In this document: positions 7,595 through 14,790 of the stretch, one piece after another
Numbering within the stretch: position 1 is the stretch's first letter
Layout of the letters: every line of letters begins with the position of its first letter
Assembly (NCBI GenBank): GCA_033763355.1
Contig: JANRKT010000245.1
Location: forward strand, 1-18,642
Direction: 5' to 3'
From: JANRKT01 sp033763355
Lineage (GTDB): Bacteria > Bacteroidota > Bacteroidia > Chitinophagales > Chitinophagaceae
DNA: 18,642 nt
Notes under the pieces: model-generated
What the model saw: only the letters and a program-made list of their open reading frames with translations
Databases searched by the model: none
What the model was told of the DNA's origin: nothing
Position numbers and translations under genes: made by a program

Positions 7595-8767
7595 ATGTTT
7601 CACCTCTTAGGAATTTTCGATTCGGGCTGGTCCGACCGTCCTTTAAATAACAGCTGGCTTGAAGTAACCATTTTTGTAATACTCGGTGTTGTAGCCGGCT
7701 GGGTGCTGCACCGCTTTATGGGCGTTAATAAAAAAATGGCTACCGACTGGGAGAAAAAATACAAACACCTGCAGGACGAACTGCATGATGAAAAAACCAA
7801 ACATCATAAAATAAAAACCCAGCTAGATACAGCCCTCTCTAAAGCCAACTCTTTTGAATCAGCAGCGCATGAAGTGGAGAAATTAAAAGTTAAGATACAC
7901 GACATACAAAAAGAATGGGACCACTCCAAAACCGAAACAGAAAAAGTAAAGAAAGAACTGGCTGCCGAACACGCAAAAGTAACTTCGCTGATGGTATCAA
8001 GCGGTGAAGCAGATGAATTAAAGAACAGGGCACGTAACCTGGAACGGGACCTGAATGCAGCCAAAGCAGAACTGCAAAAACTAAAGCCCGAACTGGATAA
8101 CGCTTTAAGCGAAAAAGCCCGTATGTCAGCCGCTTTGAGCGAAAGCCAGGTAACTGAACTGAAAAATAAATTGCAAAAATCAGAAAGCGACCTGCACAGC
8201 AGCAGGATGCTGGTGGCCAAATACCAGTCGGAAGCCAAAGCAGTAGAGGAAGAAAAAACCAAAATAAAAGAAGAAGCCAGCCATGTTGAACAGCAGAAAA
8301 AAGAAGGTGATTCTATAAAGGCAAAACTTGGCAATGCAGAGAATGAATTGCAAAAACTGCGCAATGCCATGCAGGAACTGAAAAGCGAAAAAGACAAATG
8401 GCAGCAGGAAGCAGATGTGCAGGCCAAAAATGCATCAGTAGCAATAGCGCTGCAGGATAAATATGAGGCGCTGCAAAAAGAACATGATGGTTTGAAAAAA
8501 GAAAAACAGGCAGCCGATAACAGCGCAGCACAGGTAATGGCTTTGCAACATGAACTGAGTCAGCTCAGGTCAAAGATCAGTCTAATGGAAAGCGAACAGG
8601 TTTCCGCAAAAGAGAGTTATGAAAAATTAGAAAGGGATTATGACAGCCTCGTAAAAAAACAGGGCACTATGCCCGTTGCTGTAAACAACGGAAACAGCGA
8701 AGCAGCAGTAACCAAAACAGACAGCCTGGTAACAACTGAAAGCAAAGACCCCAAAGAGGAGGAGTAA
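7595..8767 (+). CDS. Membrane-anchored long coiled-coil protein
   Basis: A 390-residue protein with no enzyme motif that I can find. A short N-terminal segment is followed by one membrane helix (about 22-38, LEVTIFVILGVVAGWVL) and then roughly 300 residues (about 50-350) of Lys/Glu/Gln/Ala/Leu-rich heptads with almost no proline and no cysteine, which is a clear coiled coil. The last 40 residues (from about 350) are Ser/Thr/Asn/Glu-rich and probably disordered. The charge just after the helix (HRFMGVNKK) favours the coil facing the cytoplasm. It stands alone between a terminator upstream and a convergent gene 37 bp downstream. Plausible roles are scaffolding or envelope organisation; similarity to SMC-like or myosin-like proteins would be compositional only. 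Existence is confident, function unknown. Confidence 0.85.
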   Translation: MFHLLGIFDSGWSDRPLNNSWLEVTIFVILGVVAGWVLHRFMGVNKKMATDWEKKYKHLQDELHDEKTKHHKIKTQLDTALSKANSFESAAHEVEKLKVKIHDIQKEWDHSKTETEKVKKELAAEHAKVTSLMVSSGEADELKNRARNLERDLNAAKAELQKLKPELDNALSEKARMSAALSESQVTELKNKLQKSESDLHSSRMLVAKYQSEAKAVEEEKTKIKEEASHVEQQKKEGDSIKAKLGNAENELQKLRNAMQELKSEKDKWQQEADVQAKNASVAIALQDKYEALQKEHDGLKKEKQAADNSAAQVMALQHELSQLRSKISLMESEQVSAKESYEKLERDYDSLVKKQGTMPVAVNNGNSEAAVTKTDSLVTTESKDPKEEE

Positions 8768-8804
8768 TTCTTAACGGAAATAATATCGGGAATGCAGCTT
8801 ATTT

Positions 8805-9908
8805 TCACCGGGCTATTGGTGTAACATAATCCTTTTCTACCCAAAATACTTCACCTCTGTAATTACAACGTGCCTTTATAACCGTACCCCTGCTATCCCT
8901 TACAAACAAAATATTAAATGGTACAGCAGAAAAAAAATCATCGCCATCATTATAAAGAGGGAAAAAATTTCTCTGGTCAATTCCGTTCCATATAAACGAA
9001 AGCTGGTTTCCCTCCTCCCCTATTGTTAACTTTCTTCCATTTGAGGCAGTGTAAATGCCTTCATATACTTTATATTCTTCTTTCCGGTTCTTGGCCACAG
9101 GTAAACTACAGCCCGCAACACTGTCAATATCTTTCAGCAGCTCTTTTGCAAACGCCTTTGCATACAACACCCCTTTTTGTTTGCTGGCAAGCTTTGCATA
9201 GCCGTTAATGCCGGTAGGATTATACGTACCACCATGCAATGGAACAGGCGTCATGGGGCCGCTTTTACCTTTTACTGAACTGTCATTGGCTGCTTTGCTC
9301 ATATCCACCATATCGCCGCGGAAAAATAAAATGTTAGAGCTTTCCATCTCATCTGCATGTCCGCCGTAAATACTTGTTCTTATCCCATTTTCGGTGCTTT
9401 CGTAATTGGCACGGTCATAATCGCTGTAGTACAAAACAATTCCTTCATCTTTTAATACAGCAGCCGCAGAAGCAAGCACAGGTGTTGTACTTACACCGAT
9501 GTTAATGATATAAAAACGCCTCGGGCCAAAACCCGCAAGGGTGCGTACAATCTGCAATACCATATCACGGCTTGTTGTCCAGTATGTGGTGGTTGAACCC
9601 GGGTATTTTACAAAAGCAGGATAGTAACCATAGCTGACTGTCGGGGCAATAATTACTTTTCTTTCCTTCGCAATCATCTCAGCAAGCCCTTCAGCCTGTA
9701 TAAAATCTGCGGCAAGCGGAAGGGGTGGCCCATGTTCTTTTGCAGCAGCCCCAAGCGGAATAACAATTACCGCATCCGGCGTTAATATTTTCTGCGCCTC
9801 CGTCCAGCTGATATCTGAAAGAAAAACCGCCTTATTGCTTTTTCTTTCTGGCGGTGAAAAACAAGAAACAAAAAACAAAGTAAAAACGAGCGGGATAAAA
9901 AGCTTCAT
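8805..9908 (-). CDS. Creatininase-fold lipoprotein with altered metal motifs and C-terminal extra domain
   Basis: A 367-residue protein. The leader ends LFFVSCFS, a likely lipobox (Cys16). Residues about 30-265 match the creatininase family: IPLGAAAKEHGPPLPLAAD (50-68) corresponds to the first family motif and GGHADEMESS (182-191) to the HAGExETS motif. Two changes stand out: the residue two before His59 is Lys57 rather than the usual metal-binding Glu, and the family NGHGGN segment reads NIGVST (136-141), losing a histidine. Residues about 278-360 form a separate beta-rich domain resembling the DUF3471 domain found behind some beta-lactamase-like hydrolases. Creatininase relatives hydrolyse cyclic amides or amide bonds; whether this one is active is open. 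It is 70 bp downstream of the rhodanese gene on the same strand. Confidence 0.85.
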   Translation of the reverse strand: MKLFIPLVFTLFFVSCFSPPERKSNKAVFLSDISWTEAQKILTPDAVIVIPLGAAAKEHGPPLPLAADFIQAEGLAEMIAKERKVIIAPTVSYGYYPAFVKYPGSTTTYWTTSRDMVLQIVRTLAGFGPRRFYIINIGVSTTPVLASAAAVLKDEGIVLYYSDYDRANYESTENGIRTSIYGGHADEMESSNILFFRGDMVDMSKAANDSSVKGKSGPMTPVPLHGGTYNPTGINGYAKLASKQKGVLYAKAFAKELLKDIDSVAGCSLPVAKNRKEEYKVYEGIYTASNGRKLTIGEEGNQLSFIWNGIDQRNFFPLYNDGDDFFSAVPFNILFVRDSRGTVIKARCNYRGEVFWVEKDYVTPIAR

Positions 9909-9947
9909 ACCGGCAATTTTATTGCGCCGAAGTTAACCAAAGCTGTG

Positions 9948-9960
9948 CTTACCCGGTAAG
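9948..9960. promoter_or_regulatory. Short perfect palindrome upstream of the creatininase-like gene
   Basis: CTTACC-C-GGTAAG, a perfect 6-bp inverted repeat with a one-base centre, 39 nt upstream of the creatininase-like ATG in the 70-bp gap behind the rhodanese gene. A near -7 element (CAGCTTTG on the minus strand, 9938-9945, one base from TAnnTTTG) lies just downstream but has no -33 partner. It could be an operator or chance. Confidence 0.25.
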
Positions 9961-9978
9961 ATGCGGATTTTAATTTGA

Positions 9979-11205
9979 TCAATAATTTTCTTTTGGCACA
10001 CCGGTAACAAGGTCGTGCAGGTGAGACATGCCCTTGGTATTGGCGGCCGTCCAGCGTATGTTGAAAATACCCCCGGCAAGAACATTCACCTGCTTAAATC
10101 CTTTTGCAGTTAAAAGTTCGGCGGTTTTATATACTTCAGGCGCACCTGAAAACGCATAGAGCACTACCGGGCCGTTTTTAAATGATTCAATTTCTGAGAT
10201 CCGTGCTTCTATATCTGCAGCAGGTATATTCACCGCATTTTTCAGGTAGCCAACATTGCGGAATGCATCCCTGAATTTGTTATTGAACTCCTCGGAAGTC
10301 CTCAAATCAAGCAATAAATATTTACCTGCAGTTTTACTGTATCTCCCGTACTCAGCGGAACTCATCACTTTAAATTTAACCGGCGACACATATACAGAAG
10401 ATTTACAACTGATGTTGTTCTCATCAGAATACAACAACCTGTCCATTCCCTCCATCAGAACCCACACTTTCTCAAAGCCCTTTTCCCTCAGCAGCTTTCC
10501 GGCTTTTGCTGCTTCATCGCCAAATATGTCAGTAACAATAATTTCTTTGTCTTTGGGAACAACGTTCAGCTTGTCTTCAAGATCAGCAAGCGGAATATTT
10601 ACTGCATTTTTCAAATGTCCGTAAGCATTGAATTTGGGATTAAGTGAAATGTGGCGGAAGGCGGAATCCTTTCTTACATCCAGTATAAAAGTCCCCCTGG
10701 CATTTTTTTGAAGCTTATTGCACACATCTGCCGGTGAAAGCAACTGGTAAAGGTTTTTGGTTTCCATCATTTGCCGCACACATTCCCTCTGGGCTTCATC
10801 AAGCAATACTACACCTGTTAATCCTGAGTTGATGTTGAAAATTTTTGTAAACCCGCTGTCTGCAAGCAGCTTCGATGCCCTGCGGCTGCGCTGGCTATGA
10901 GTACAGTAAACAAATACCGGTTTGTCTTTCATCCCGCTGATCTCTTTCCAGCGTACCGGCAGTTCATTTATATTAATATTCATGGCCCCTTTGATATGAC
11001 CAAGATTTAATGTGGCGCTGGAAGAGGTATCCTCATACTCCCCTTTTGAACGCACATCCAGTATGGTGTAACCCGGGTTTTCCTGTAATGTTTTACACAG
11101 TTCCTGGAGGTAAACAGTTTTATAAAGTACGTTATCGTTCCTGAATTGAGCGGCTCCAGTGTGCACTGCGGCAATCATCAGGATAAAAACAAAATGCTTT
11201 TTCAT
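9979..11205 (-). CDS. Exported protein with three tandem rhodanese domains, one catalytic
   Basis: A 408-residue protein with a signal peptide (about 1-19, ending AAVHTGAAQ), so periplasmic or surface-exposed. Three rhodanese-like domains follow. Domain 1 (about 30-135) has ILDVRSKGEYE, GHIKGAMNI and the active loop YCTHSQRSRRA with Cys101. Domain 2 (about 153-260) has ILDVRKDSAF and GHLKNAVNIP, but the loop reads VTDIFGDEA with no cysteine. Domain 3 (about 278-388) has LLDLRTSEEF and GYLKNAVNIP, and its loop reads YAFSGAPEV, again without cysteine. Only domain 1 could transfer sulfane sulfur; the others are probably structural or binding. It lies upstream of the creatininase-like lipoprotein on the same strand and is divergent, by 61 bp, from the SPL-like gene. 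Confidence 0.92.
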   Translation of the reverse strand: MKKHFVFILMIAAVHTGAAQFRNDNVLYKTVYLQELCKTLQENPGYTILDVRSKGEYEDTSSSATLNLGHIKGAMNININELPVRWKEISGMKDKPVFVYCTHSQRSRRASKLLADSGFTKIFNINSGLTGVVLLDEAQRECVRQMMETKNLYQLLSPADVCNKLQKNARGTFILDVRKDSAFRHISLNPKFNAYGHLKNAVNIPLADLEDKLNVVPKDKEIIVTDIFGDEAAKAGKLLREKGFEKVWVLMEGMDRLLYSDENNISCKSSVYVSPVKFKVMSSAEYGRYSKTAGKYLLLDLRTSEEFNNKFRDAFRNVGYLKNAVNIPAADIEARISEIESFKNGPVVLYAFSGAPEVYKTAELLTAKGFKQVNVLAGGIFNIRWTAANTKGMSHLHDLVTGVPKENY

Positions 11206-11266
11206 AACAGTTGGTTTAAAACGGCTTTAAGTTACGCACTGAAAGCATAAGTTTACACTAATTTAG

Positions 11267-12199
11267 ATGAGCGGCGCAGTTTTTATTCCCAACCGTGCAC
11301 CTAATTGTATGTTGCATCACAAAAAAGTAAAATCAGTTTTAAATAAACATAAAAAACGGGATAGCAGGTTCCTTGATGATTATTCAGTGAACCCATACGA
11401 AGGCTGCAGTTGCAATTGCCTTTACTGCTATGTAAGGGGCAGCAAATACGGTGAAAACATGGAAGACCACCTCTCAGTAAAAGAAAATGTAGCTGAAGTG
11501 CTGGAAAAACAATTTCAGTCAAGGGCCGGGAAAAAACAGTATGGAATTATTGCGGTGGGTTCAGCGACAGACGCCTATATCCATCACGAAGAAAAATACG
11601 GTCTCACCGAAGGGATACTGCAACTATTATTGAAATACCGTTTCCCGGTATTCATAAGTACCAAATGCACATTGCTTACACGAGACCTTTATTTGCTGAA
11701 GGAAATTGATAAAGCCGCCATACTTCCTGAAGACCTGAAACAAACATTAAAAAGGGGTGTCATACTGTCCGTTTCTGTTTCAACAATGGATGAAAAGTTA
11801 AGCAATACGCTTGAACCAGGCGCTTCAGCACCTTTGCAAAGAATGCAGCTTGTGAGGCAATTAAAAAAAGAAGGATTTCTTACCGGGGTAAATGCCATTC
11901 CCGTTCTGCCATTTATTTCAGATAGCGAAGAAGAACTTGAAAAAATTATTGCATCTGCAAAACAACATGGGGCAGATTATGTGCTGGTGGGCGGCTTAAC
12001 ACTTTTTGGAAACGGTGTAGCAGACAGCAAAATACTTTATTATAAATTTCTCAACAGGCATTACCCTTCTTTGATTGAAGCGTACAATAAATTGTATGGA
12101 GATAATTTTTATACCCCGTTCAGCTACCAGCAGCAATTAAAAGAAAAGGCAAACAGGCTTTGCAAAAAATATGAAATCAGGAACAGCATTATTGAATAA
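11267..12199 (+). CDS. SPL-like (spore photoproduct lyase family) radical SAM protein
   Basis: A 310-residue radical SAM protein. The N-terminal pattern VKSVLNKHKKRDSRFLDDYS leading into NPYEGCSCNCLYCYVRG is the signature of the SPL/Rv2578c-type family. The 4Fe-4S ligands are the CxxxCxxC cysteines Cys47, Cys51 and Cys54; Cys49 is an extra cysteine inside the loop. Downstream are VGSATDAY, FISTKCTLLTRDL and SVSVSTMDEKLSNTLEPGA, as expected for the TIM-barrel core. True spore photoproduct lyase repairs thymine dimers in spores; this branch occurs in non-sporulating bacteria and its substrate is not settled. One base separates its stop from the ATG of the AlkD-like DNA glycosylase, which supports a DNA-repair setting. 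Confidence 0.9.
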   Translation: MSGAVFIPNRAPNCMLHHKKVKSVLNKHKKRDSRFLDDYSVNPYEGCSCNCLYCYVRGSKYGENMEDHLSVKENVAEVLEKQFQSRAGKKQYGIIAVGSATDAYIHHEEKYGLTEGILQLLLKYRFPVFISTKCTLLTRDLYLLKEIDKAAILPEDLKQTLKRGVILSVSVSTMDEKLSNTLEPGASAPLQRMQLVRQLKKEGFLTGVNAIPVLPFISDSEEELEKIIASAKQHGADYVLVGGLTLFGNGVADSKILYYKFLNRHYPSLIEAYNKLYGDNFYTPFSYQQQLKEKANRLCKKYEIRNSIIE

Positions 12200-12200
12200 T

Positions 12201-12776
12201 ATGAGTAAAGAACTTGATGAAATAAGAAAAGTACTCGAAGCCCATTCAACAAAAGAAGGACTTGATGCAGCATTGTATTTTCTGCCCGGTAAAGTAAAGC
12301 AAAACATATATGGTGTAAGAACGCCTGTGCTCAATCAGCTGGCAAGGCAATACCTGCATGGGGGCTTTCCGCTTGTTAAAGAATTGTGGAAAGCCGGTTC
12401 GCTGGAAGAAAAAATACTGGCAGGGAAAATGCTTGGTCATATTGCCAAAAAAGATCCATCACTTTCCATACGTCTTGTTGGCAGCTTCTCCATGCAAATA
12501 AAAAACTGGGCTGAATGTGACTGCCTCGGTATGCAATCGCTCAAGCCCGTTGTAAAAACACATCATAAAGAAATTTTTGCACTGGCACGCAAACTCAACG
12601 GGGCTGTCAATTTCTGGCAGAGAAGGCTATCGCTGGTGCTGGTGGAGTGGTACACGAGGGACAAAGTATTTCATCCGCAGATTAACCAACTCGTTAAAGC
12701 CCTTGAAGATGATGAAGAATATTATGTGAAAAAAGCAATAGTGTGGATTAAAAAGAATTTTAAGAAAGGGAAATGA
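12201..12776 (+). CDS. AlkD-like DNA alkylation repair protein (HEAT-like DNA glycosylase)
   Basis: A 191-residue all-helical protein of the DNA alkylation repair family, which removes N3- and N7-alkylated bases. Using this start, the motif KNWAECD gives Trp103 and Asp107 with the W-x3-D spacing of the AlkD active site. FWQRRLSLV supplies the conserved Arg (141/142), and KKAIVWIKK supplies Trp182, matching the C-terminal aromatic. All four key positions are therefore kept. The ATG at 12201 is preferred because it starts one base after the SPL-like stop (translational coupling) and at the expected N-terminus; an in-frame ATG at 12171 would overlap the upstream gene by 29 nt and add ten residues. 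It is slightly shorter than typical AlkD (about 230 residues). Confidence 0.88.
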   Translation: MSKELDEIRKVLEAHSTKEGLDAALYFLPGKVKQNIYGVRTPVLNQLARQYLHGGFPLVKELWKAGSLEEKILAGKMLGHIAKKDPSLSIRLVGSFSMQIKNWAECDCLGMQSLKPVVKTHHKEIFALARKLNGAVNFWQRRLSLVLVEWYTRDKVFHPQINQLVKALEDDEEYYVKKAIVWIKKNFKKGK

Positions 12777-12822
12777 CAAACCCAACTATTATCTGCAACT
12801 TTGCGAAAACAGGTACAAAGTT

Positions 12823-13107
12823 TTGTCAAAAGAAATTTCCATTGCAGAAGCCATTCAGCAATTCCTGAAACAAAGCCGGCTTAAACCGGGCATACAGGCT
12901 TTGCAGATAGAAGAAATATGGGAGCAACTGATGGGCAAAACCATTGCCCGCTATACAGATAAAATACAGATCATCAACAATACCCTTTTTATCACCACAT
13001 CAGTAGCGCCTTTAAAACAGGAACTGGTTTACCAGCGTGAAAAAATCATGCAAAGGGTTAATGAAGCGCTGGGCGAAAAACTCATTAAGCAGGTAGTAAT
13101 AAAATAA
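12823..13107 (+). CDS. DUF721 / DciA-like protein
   Basis: A 94-residue protein of the DUF721 family: a leading SIAEAIQQFLKQSRLKPGIQ helix, the invariant-type WEQLMGKTIARYTDKI segment (Trp30), then LFITTSVAPLKQELVYQREKIMQRVNE. DUF721 is the core of DciA, the loader of the replicative helicase in many bacteria; short Bacteroidota versions of about 95-100 residues are common. No ATG or GTG lies near the domain start, so the TTG at 12823 is used; the frame stays open upstream into the AlkD-like gene. It is 46 bp after that gene's stop and ends just before a hairpin terminator. Family is firm; helicase loading is inferred from DciA. Confidence 0.85.
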   Translation: MSKEISIAEAIQQFLKQSRLKPGIQALQIEEIWEQLMGKTIARYTDKIQIINNTLFITTSVAPLKQELVYQREKIMQRVNEALGEKLIKQVVIK

Positions 13108-13111
13108 AAAA

Positions 13112-13136
13112 CCTCCGGCGTTTTATATGCCGGAGG
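13112..13136. terminator. Bidirectional hairpin terminator between convergent genes
   Basis: CCTCCGGC, 9-nt loop, GCCGGAGG: a perfect 8-bp GC-rich stem 4 nt after the DUF721 stop and 19 nt beyond the stop of the convergent beta-barrel gene. On the minus strand it is followed by TTTTTTATTTTATT, a good T-tract, so termination should be strongest for the minus-strand gene. On the plus strand the tail is CTTCAAC and termination would rest on the stem alone. Confidence 0.8.
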
Positions 13137-13155
13137 CTTCAACAAAATATTGTCA

Positions 13156-13623
13156 TCAGAAAGTAAACCGAACGCCCAATCCGCCCCACACATCAAAATA
13201 AGTATCGCCTACAATATTAAAAACGGGCTGTATATCCAGACTCAGGTTAATGGGCGCCCCGTTTATTTTATAATCAAGCCCAAGAACACCGTCAATACCT
13301 ACAGAAAGTTCCCCGTCATTTTGCCGGTCCCATTTGTTGTTATAAAAACCAACATGTGCCCCCGGCCCTACATACCATTTTAAACCGGCAGCGCCGCTGA
13401 TGTTGCCGTGGTACTCATATAATCCCGTAAAGCGAAAGCCATATTTCCAGAAGTACCCGAGGCCTTCAAGAGCCACATTACTTTTGGTAAAATGTTTTAC
13501 TGATATGGCCCCCGGGTAAAACTTAACACCTAATGCAGTTCGGTAAGTTGAACCCAAACTTTGCGAATGGGCCGCAGTGGCGCAAACAAACAAAAACATT
13601 AAAATAATCAATCCTCTCTTCAT
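13156..13623 (-). CDS. Small outer-membrane beta-barrel protein
   Basis: A 155-residue exported protein: signal peptide MKRGLIILMFLFVCATAAHS followed by QSLGS. The mature part has alternating hydrophobic/polar strands rich in Gly and aromatics (ALEGLGYFWKYGFRFTGLYEY, GAHVGFYNNKW, GVLGLDYKI, LSLDIQPVF) and ends in GGLGVRFTF with a terminal Phe, the usual BAM recognition ending of outer-membrane barrels. About eight strands would fit this length. No ligand or enzyme motif is visible; it resembles the generic small porin-like/OmpW-like proteins of Bacteroidota. It has its own consensus promoter (13649-13679), with a CCCTCCT complement (AGGAGGG on the coding strand, 13637-13643) 13 nt before the ATG. 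Confidence 0.8.
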   Translation of the reverse strand: MKRGLIILMFLFVCATAAHSQSLGSTYRTALGVKFYPGAISVKHFTKSNVALEGLGYFWKYGFRFTGLYEYHGNISGAAGLKWYVGPGAHVGFYNNKWDRQNDGELSVGIDGVLGLDYKINGAPINLSLDIQPVFNIVGDTYFDVWGGLGVRFTF

Positions 13624-13648
13624 GATTTTAGTTTTGCCCTCCTGCCTG

Positions 13649-13679
13649 CAAAATTATTGCCAAATTAGTTACTGACAAA
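13649..13679 (-). promoter_or_regulatory. Consensus Bacteroidota promoter for the beta-barrel gene
   Basis: On the minus strand TTTG (13679-13676), a 19-nt spacer, then TAATTTTG (13656-13649), which matches the Bacteroidota -33 TTTG / -7 TAnnTTTG consensus exactly with standard spacing. The -7 element ends 25 nt before the ATG at 13623, leaving a short leader with an AGGAGGG ribosome site. This is the clearest promoter in the window. Confidence 0.75.
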
Positions 13680-13743
13680 TACATTAACTTCTTTTTCTAC
13701 CCTGTTCAAATAAGTAAAATTTATGTTGCGAAAAAAATCCATT

Positions 13744-14790
13744 TCACTTTACCCTGATGCGTGGATCAGCCATACCATATAAAAAATCTGCCAGCATATT
13801 TACCAAAACAAACAATGCCGCCGTGAGCAATACGCTGCCCATTACTACAGGATAATCCAGTTTTTCCAGCGCATCAACAGTAATCTTGCCAATGCCCTTC
13901 CAGCCAAATATATATTCTACAAAAAAGGCCCCGGCAAGCAATTCGGCAAACCAGCCCGTTACAGCAGTAATAACGGGATTGAGGGCATTACGTAATGCAT
14001 GTTTGAGCACTACTGCTTTTTTACTTAACCCCTTTGCATAAGCGGTGCGGATATAATCCTGGTTCAGTGTATCCAGCATGGAACTGCGGGTTAATTGTGT
14101 GATAATGGCAAGCGGCCTTATACCCAATGTCAATGCAGGTAAAATCAAATTATGTAATTGAAGGCGCCTGCCTTCAAACGGATCGGTATCAAACAAACTG
14201 CCGGTCATGTGCAGACCGGTAAAATCACTCCACAAAAATCCAAACAGGTAAGCGATAAGCATGCCCATAAAAAACGACGGCGCTGAAATACCCAGCACAC
14301 TTGCAAATACAGCGGAAGTATCCATCCACGTATTCTGCTTTACCGCCGCAATAATGCCGAGGATGATGCCGGCAATTGTTGCAAACAGCATAGCAGCAAG
14401 AGCAAGTATTGCAGTACCCGGCAATGCTTCTGTTAATGTTGCCCAAACATCCTTTTTGGTTTGATAGGAACGCCTCAGGTAAGGGACTTTTACAGCAAGT
14501 TTATTTTCACCGCCAATAAAAATCCCCTTCAGTTGCTTCTGCTCAATTTCCTGCCTGCTGTGTACACTGACAGGAGAGATATCTTTCAGGTAAAAAACAA
14601 ACTGTTTCCATTTGGGCTGGTCCAGGTATAATTCTTTACGGATATTCTGAATGGTGGCGGAGTCGCCGGTTTGCCCCAATACCAGTCTCGCAGGGTCGCC
14701 AAAACCCTGGAACAGGAAAAACACAATGACCACCACGCCCAGTAAAACGAGGAGGCCATAAAAGAATTTTCGTGTTATGTATTTAAACAG
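13744..14790 (-). CDS. OppB/DppB-type ABC transporter permease, probable CTG start
   Basis: An inner-membrane permease of the peptide/nickel ABC importer type. The segment FQGFGDPARLVLG followed by LYLDQPKW matches the family's N-terminal periplasmic region. About five further helices follow, and the ATPase-coupling loop RTAYAKGLSKKAVVLKHALR precedes NALNPVITAVTGWFAELLAG. The ending MADPRIRVK is typical. The first usable standard codon, GTG at 14736, would cut through the first membrane helix. In-frame sequence upstream reads FKYITRKFFYGLLVLLG, exactly the expected OppB N-terminus, and is preceded by CTG at 14790; the next in-frame codon set upstream contains a stop (14803-14805). I therefore extend to 14790 (348 residues) and note 14736 as the conservative start. 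It lies 24 nt after the DoxX-type gene; no ATPase, second permease or binding protein is in the window. Confidence 0.82.
   Translation of the reverse strand: MFKYITRKFFYGLLVLLGVVVIVFFLFQGFGDPARLVLGQTGDSATIQNIRKELYLDQPKWKQFVFYLKDISPVSVHSRQEIEQKQLKGIFIGGENKLAVKVPYLRRSYQTKKDVWATLTEALPGTAILALAAMLFATIAGIILGIIAAVKQNTWMDTSAVFASVLGISAPSFFMGMLIAYLFGFLWSDFTGLHMTGSLFDTDPFEGRRLQLHNLILPALTLGIRPLAIITQLTRSSMLDTLNQDYIRTAYAKGLSKKAVVLKHALRNALNPVITAVTGWFAELLAGAFFVEYIFGWKGIGKITVDALEKLDYPVVMGSVLLTAALFVLVNMLADFLYGMADPRIRVK

Noticed and set aside
7804..8427. 207-codon open frame on the minus strand
   Set aside because: It lies wholly antisense to the coiled-coil gene; its Ser/Phe/Ala-rich product is the mirror of Lys/Glu/Ala codons and has no domain character.
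12171..12200. Upstream in-frame ATG for the AlkD-like gene
   Set aside because: It would overlap the SPL-like gene by 29 nt and add residues that do not look like the family N-terminus; 12201 follows the stop by one base.
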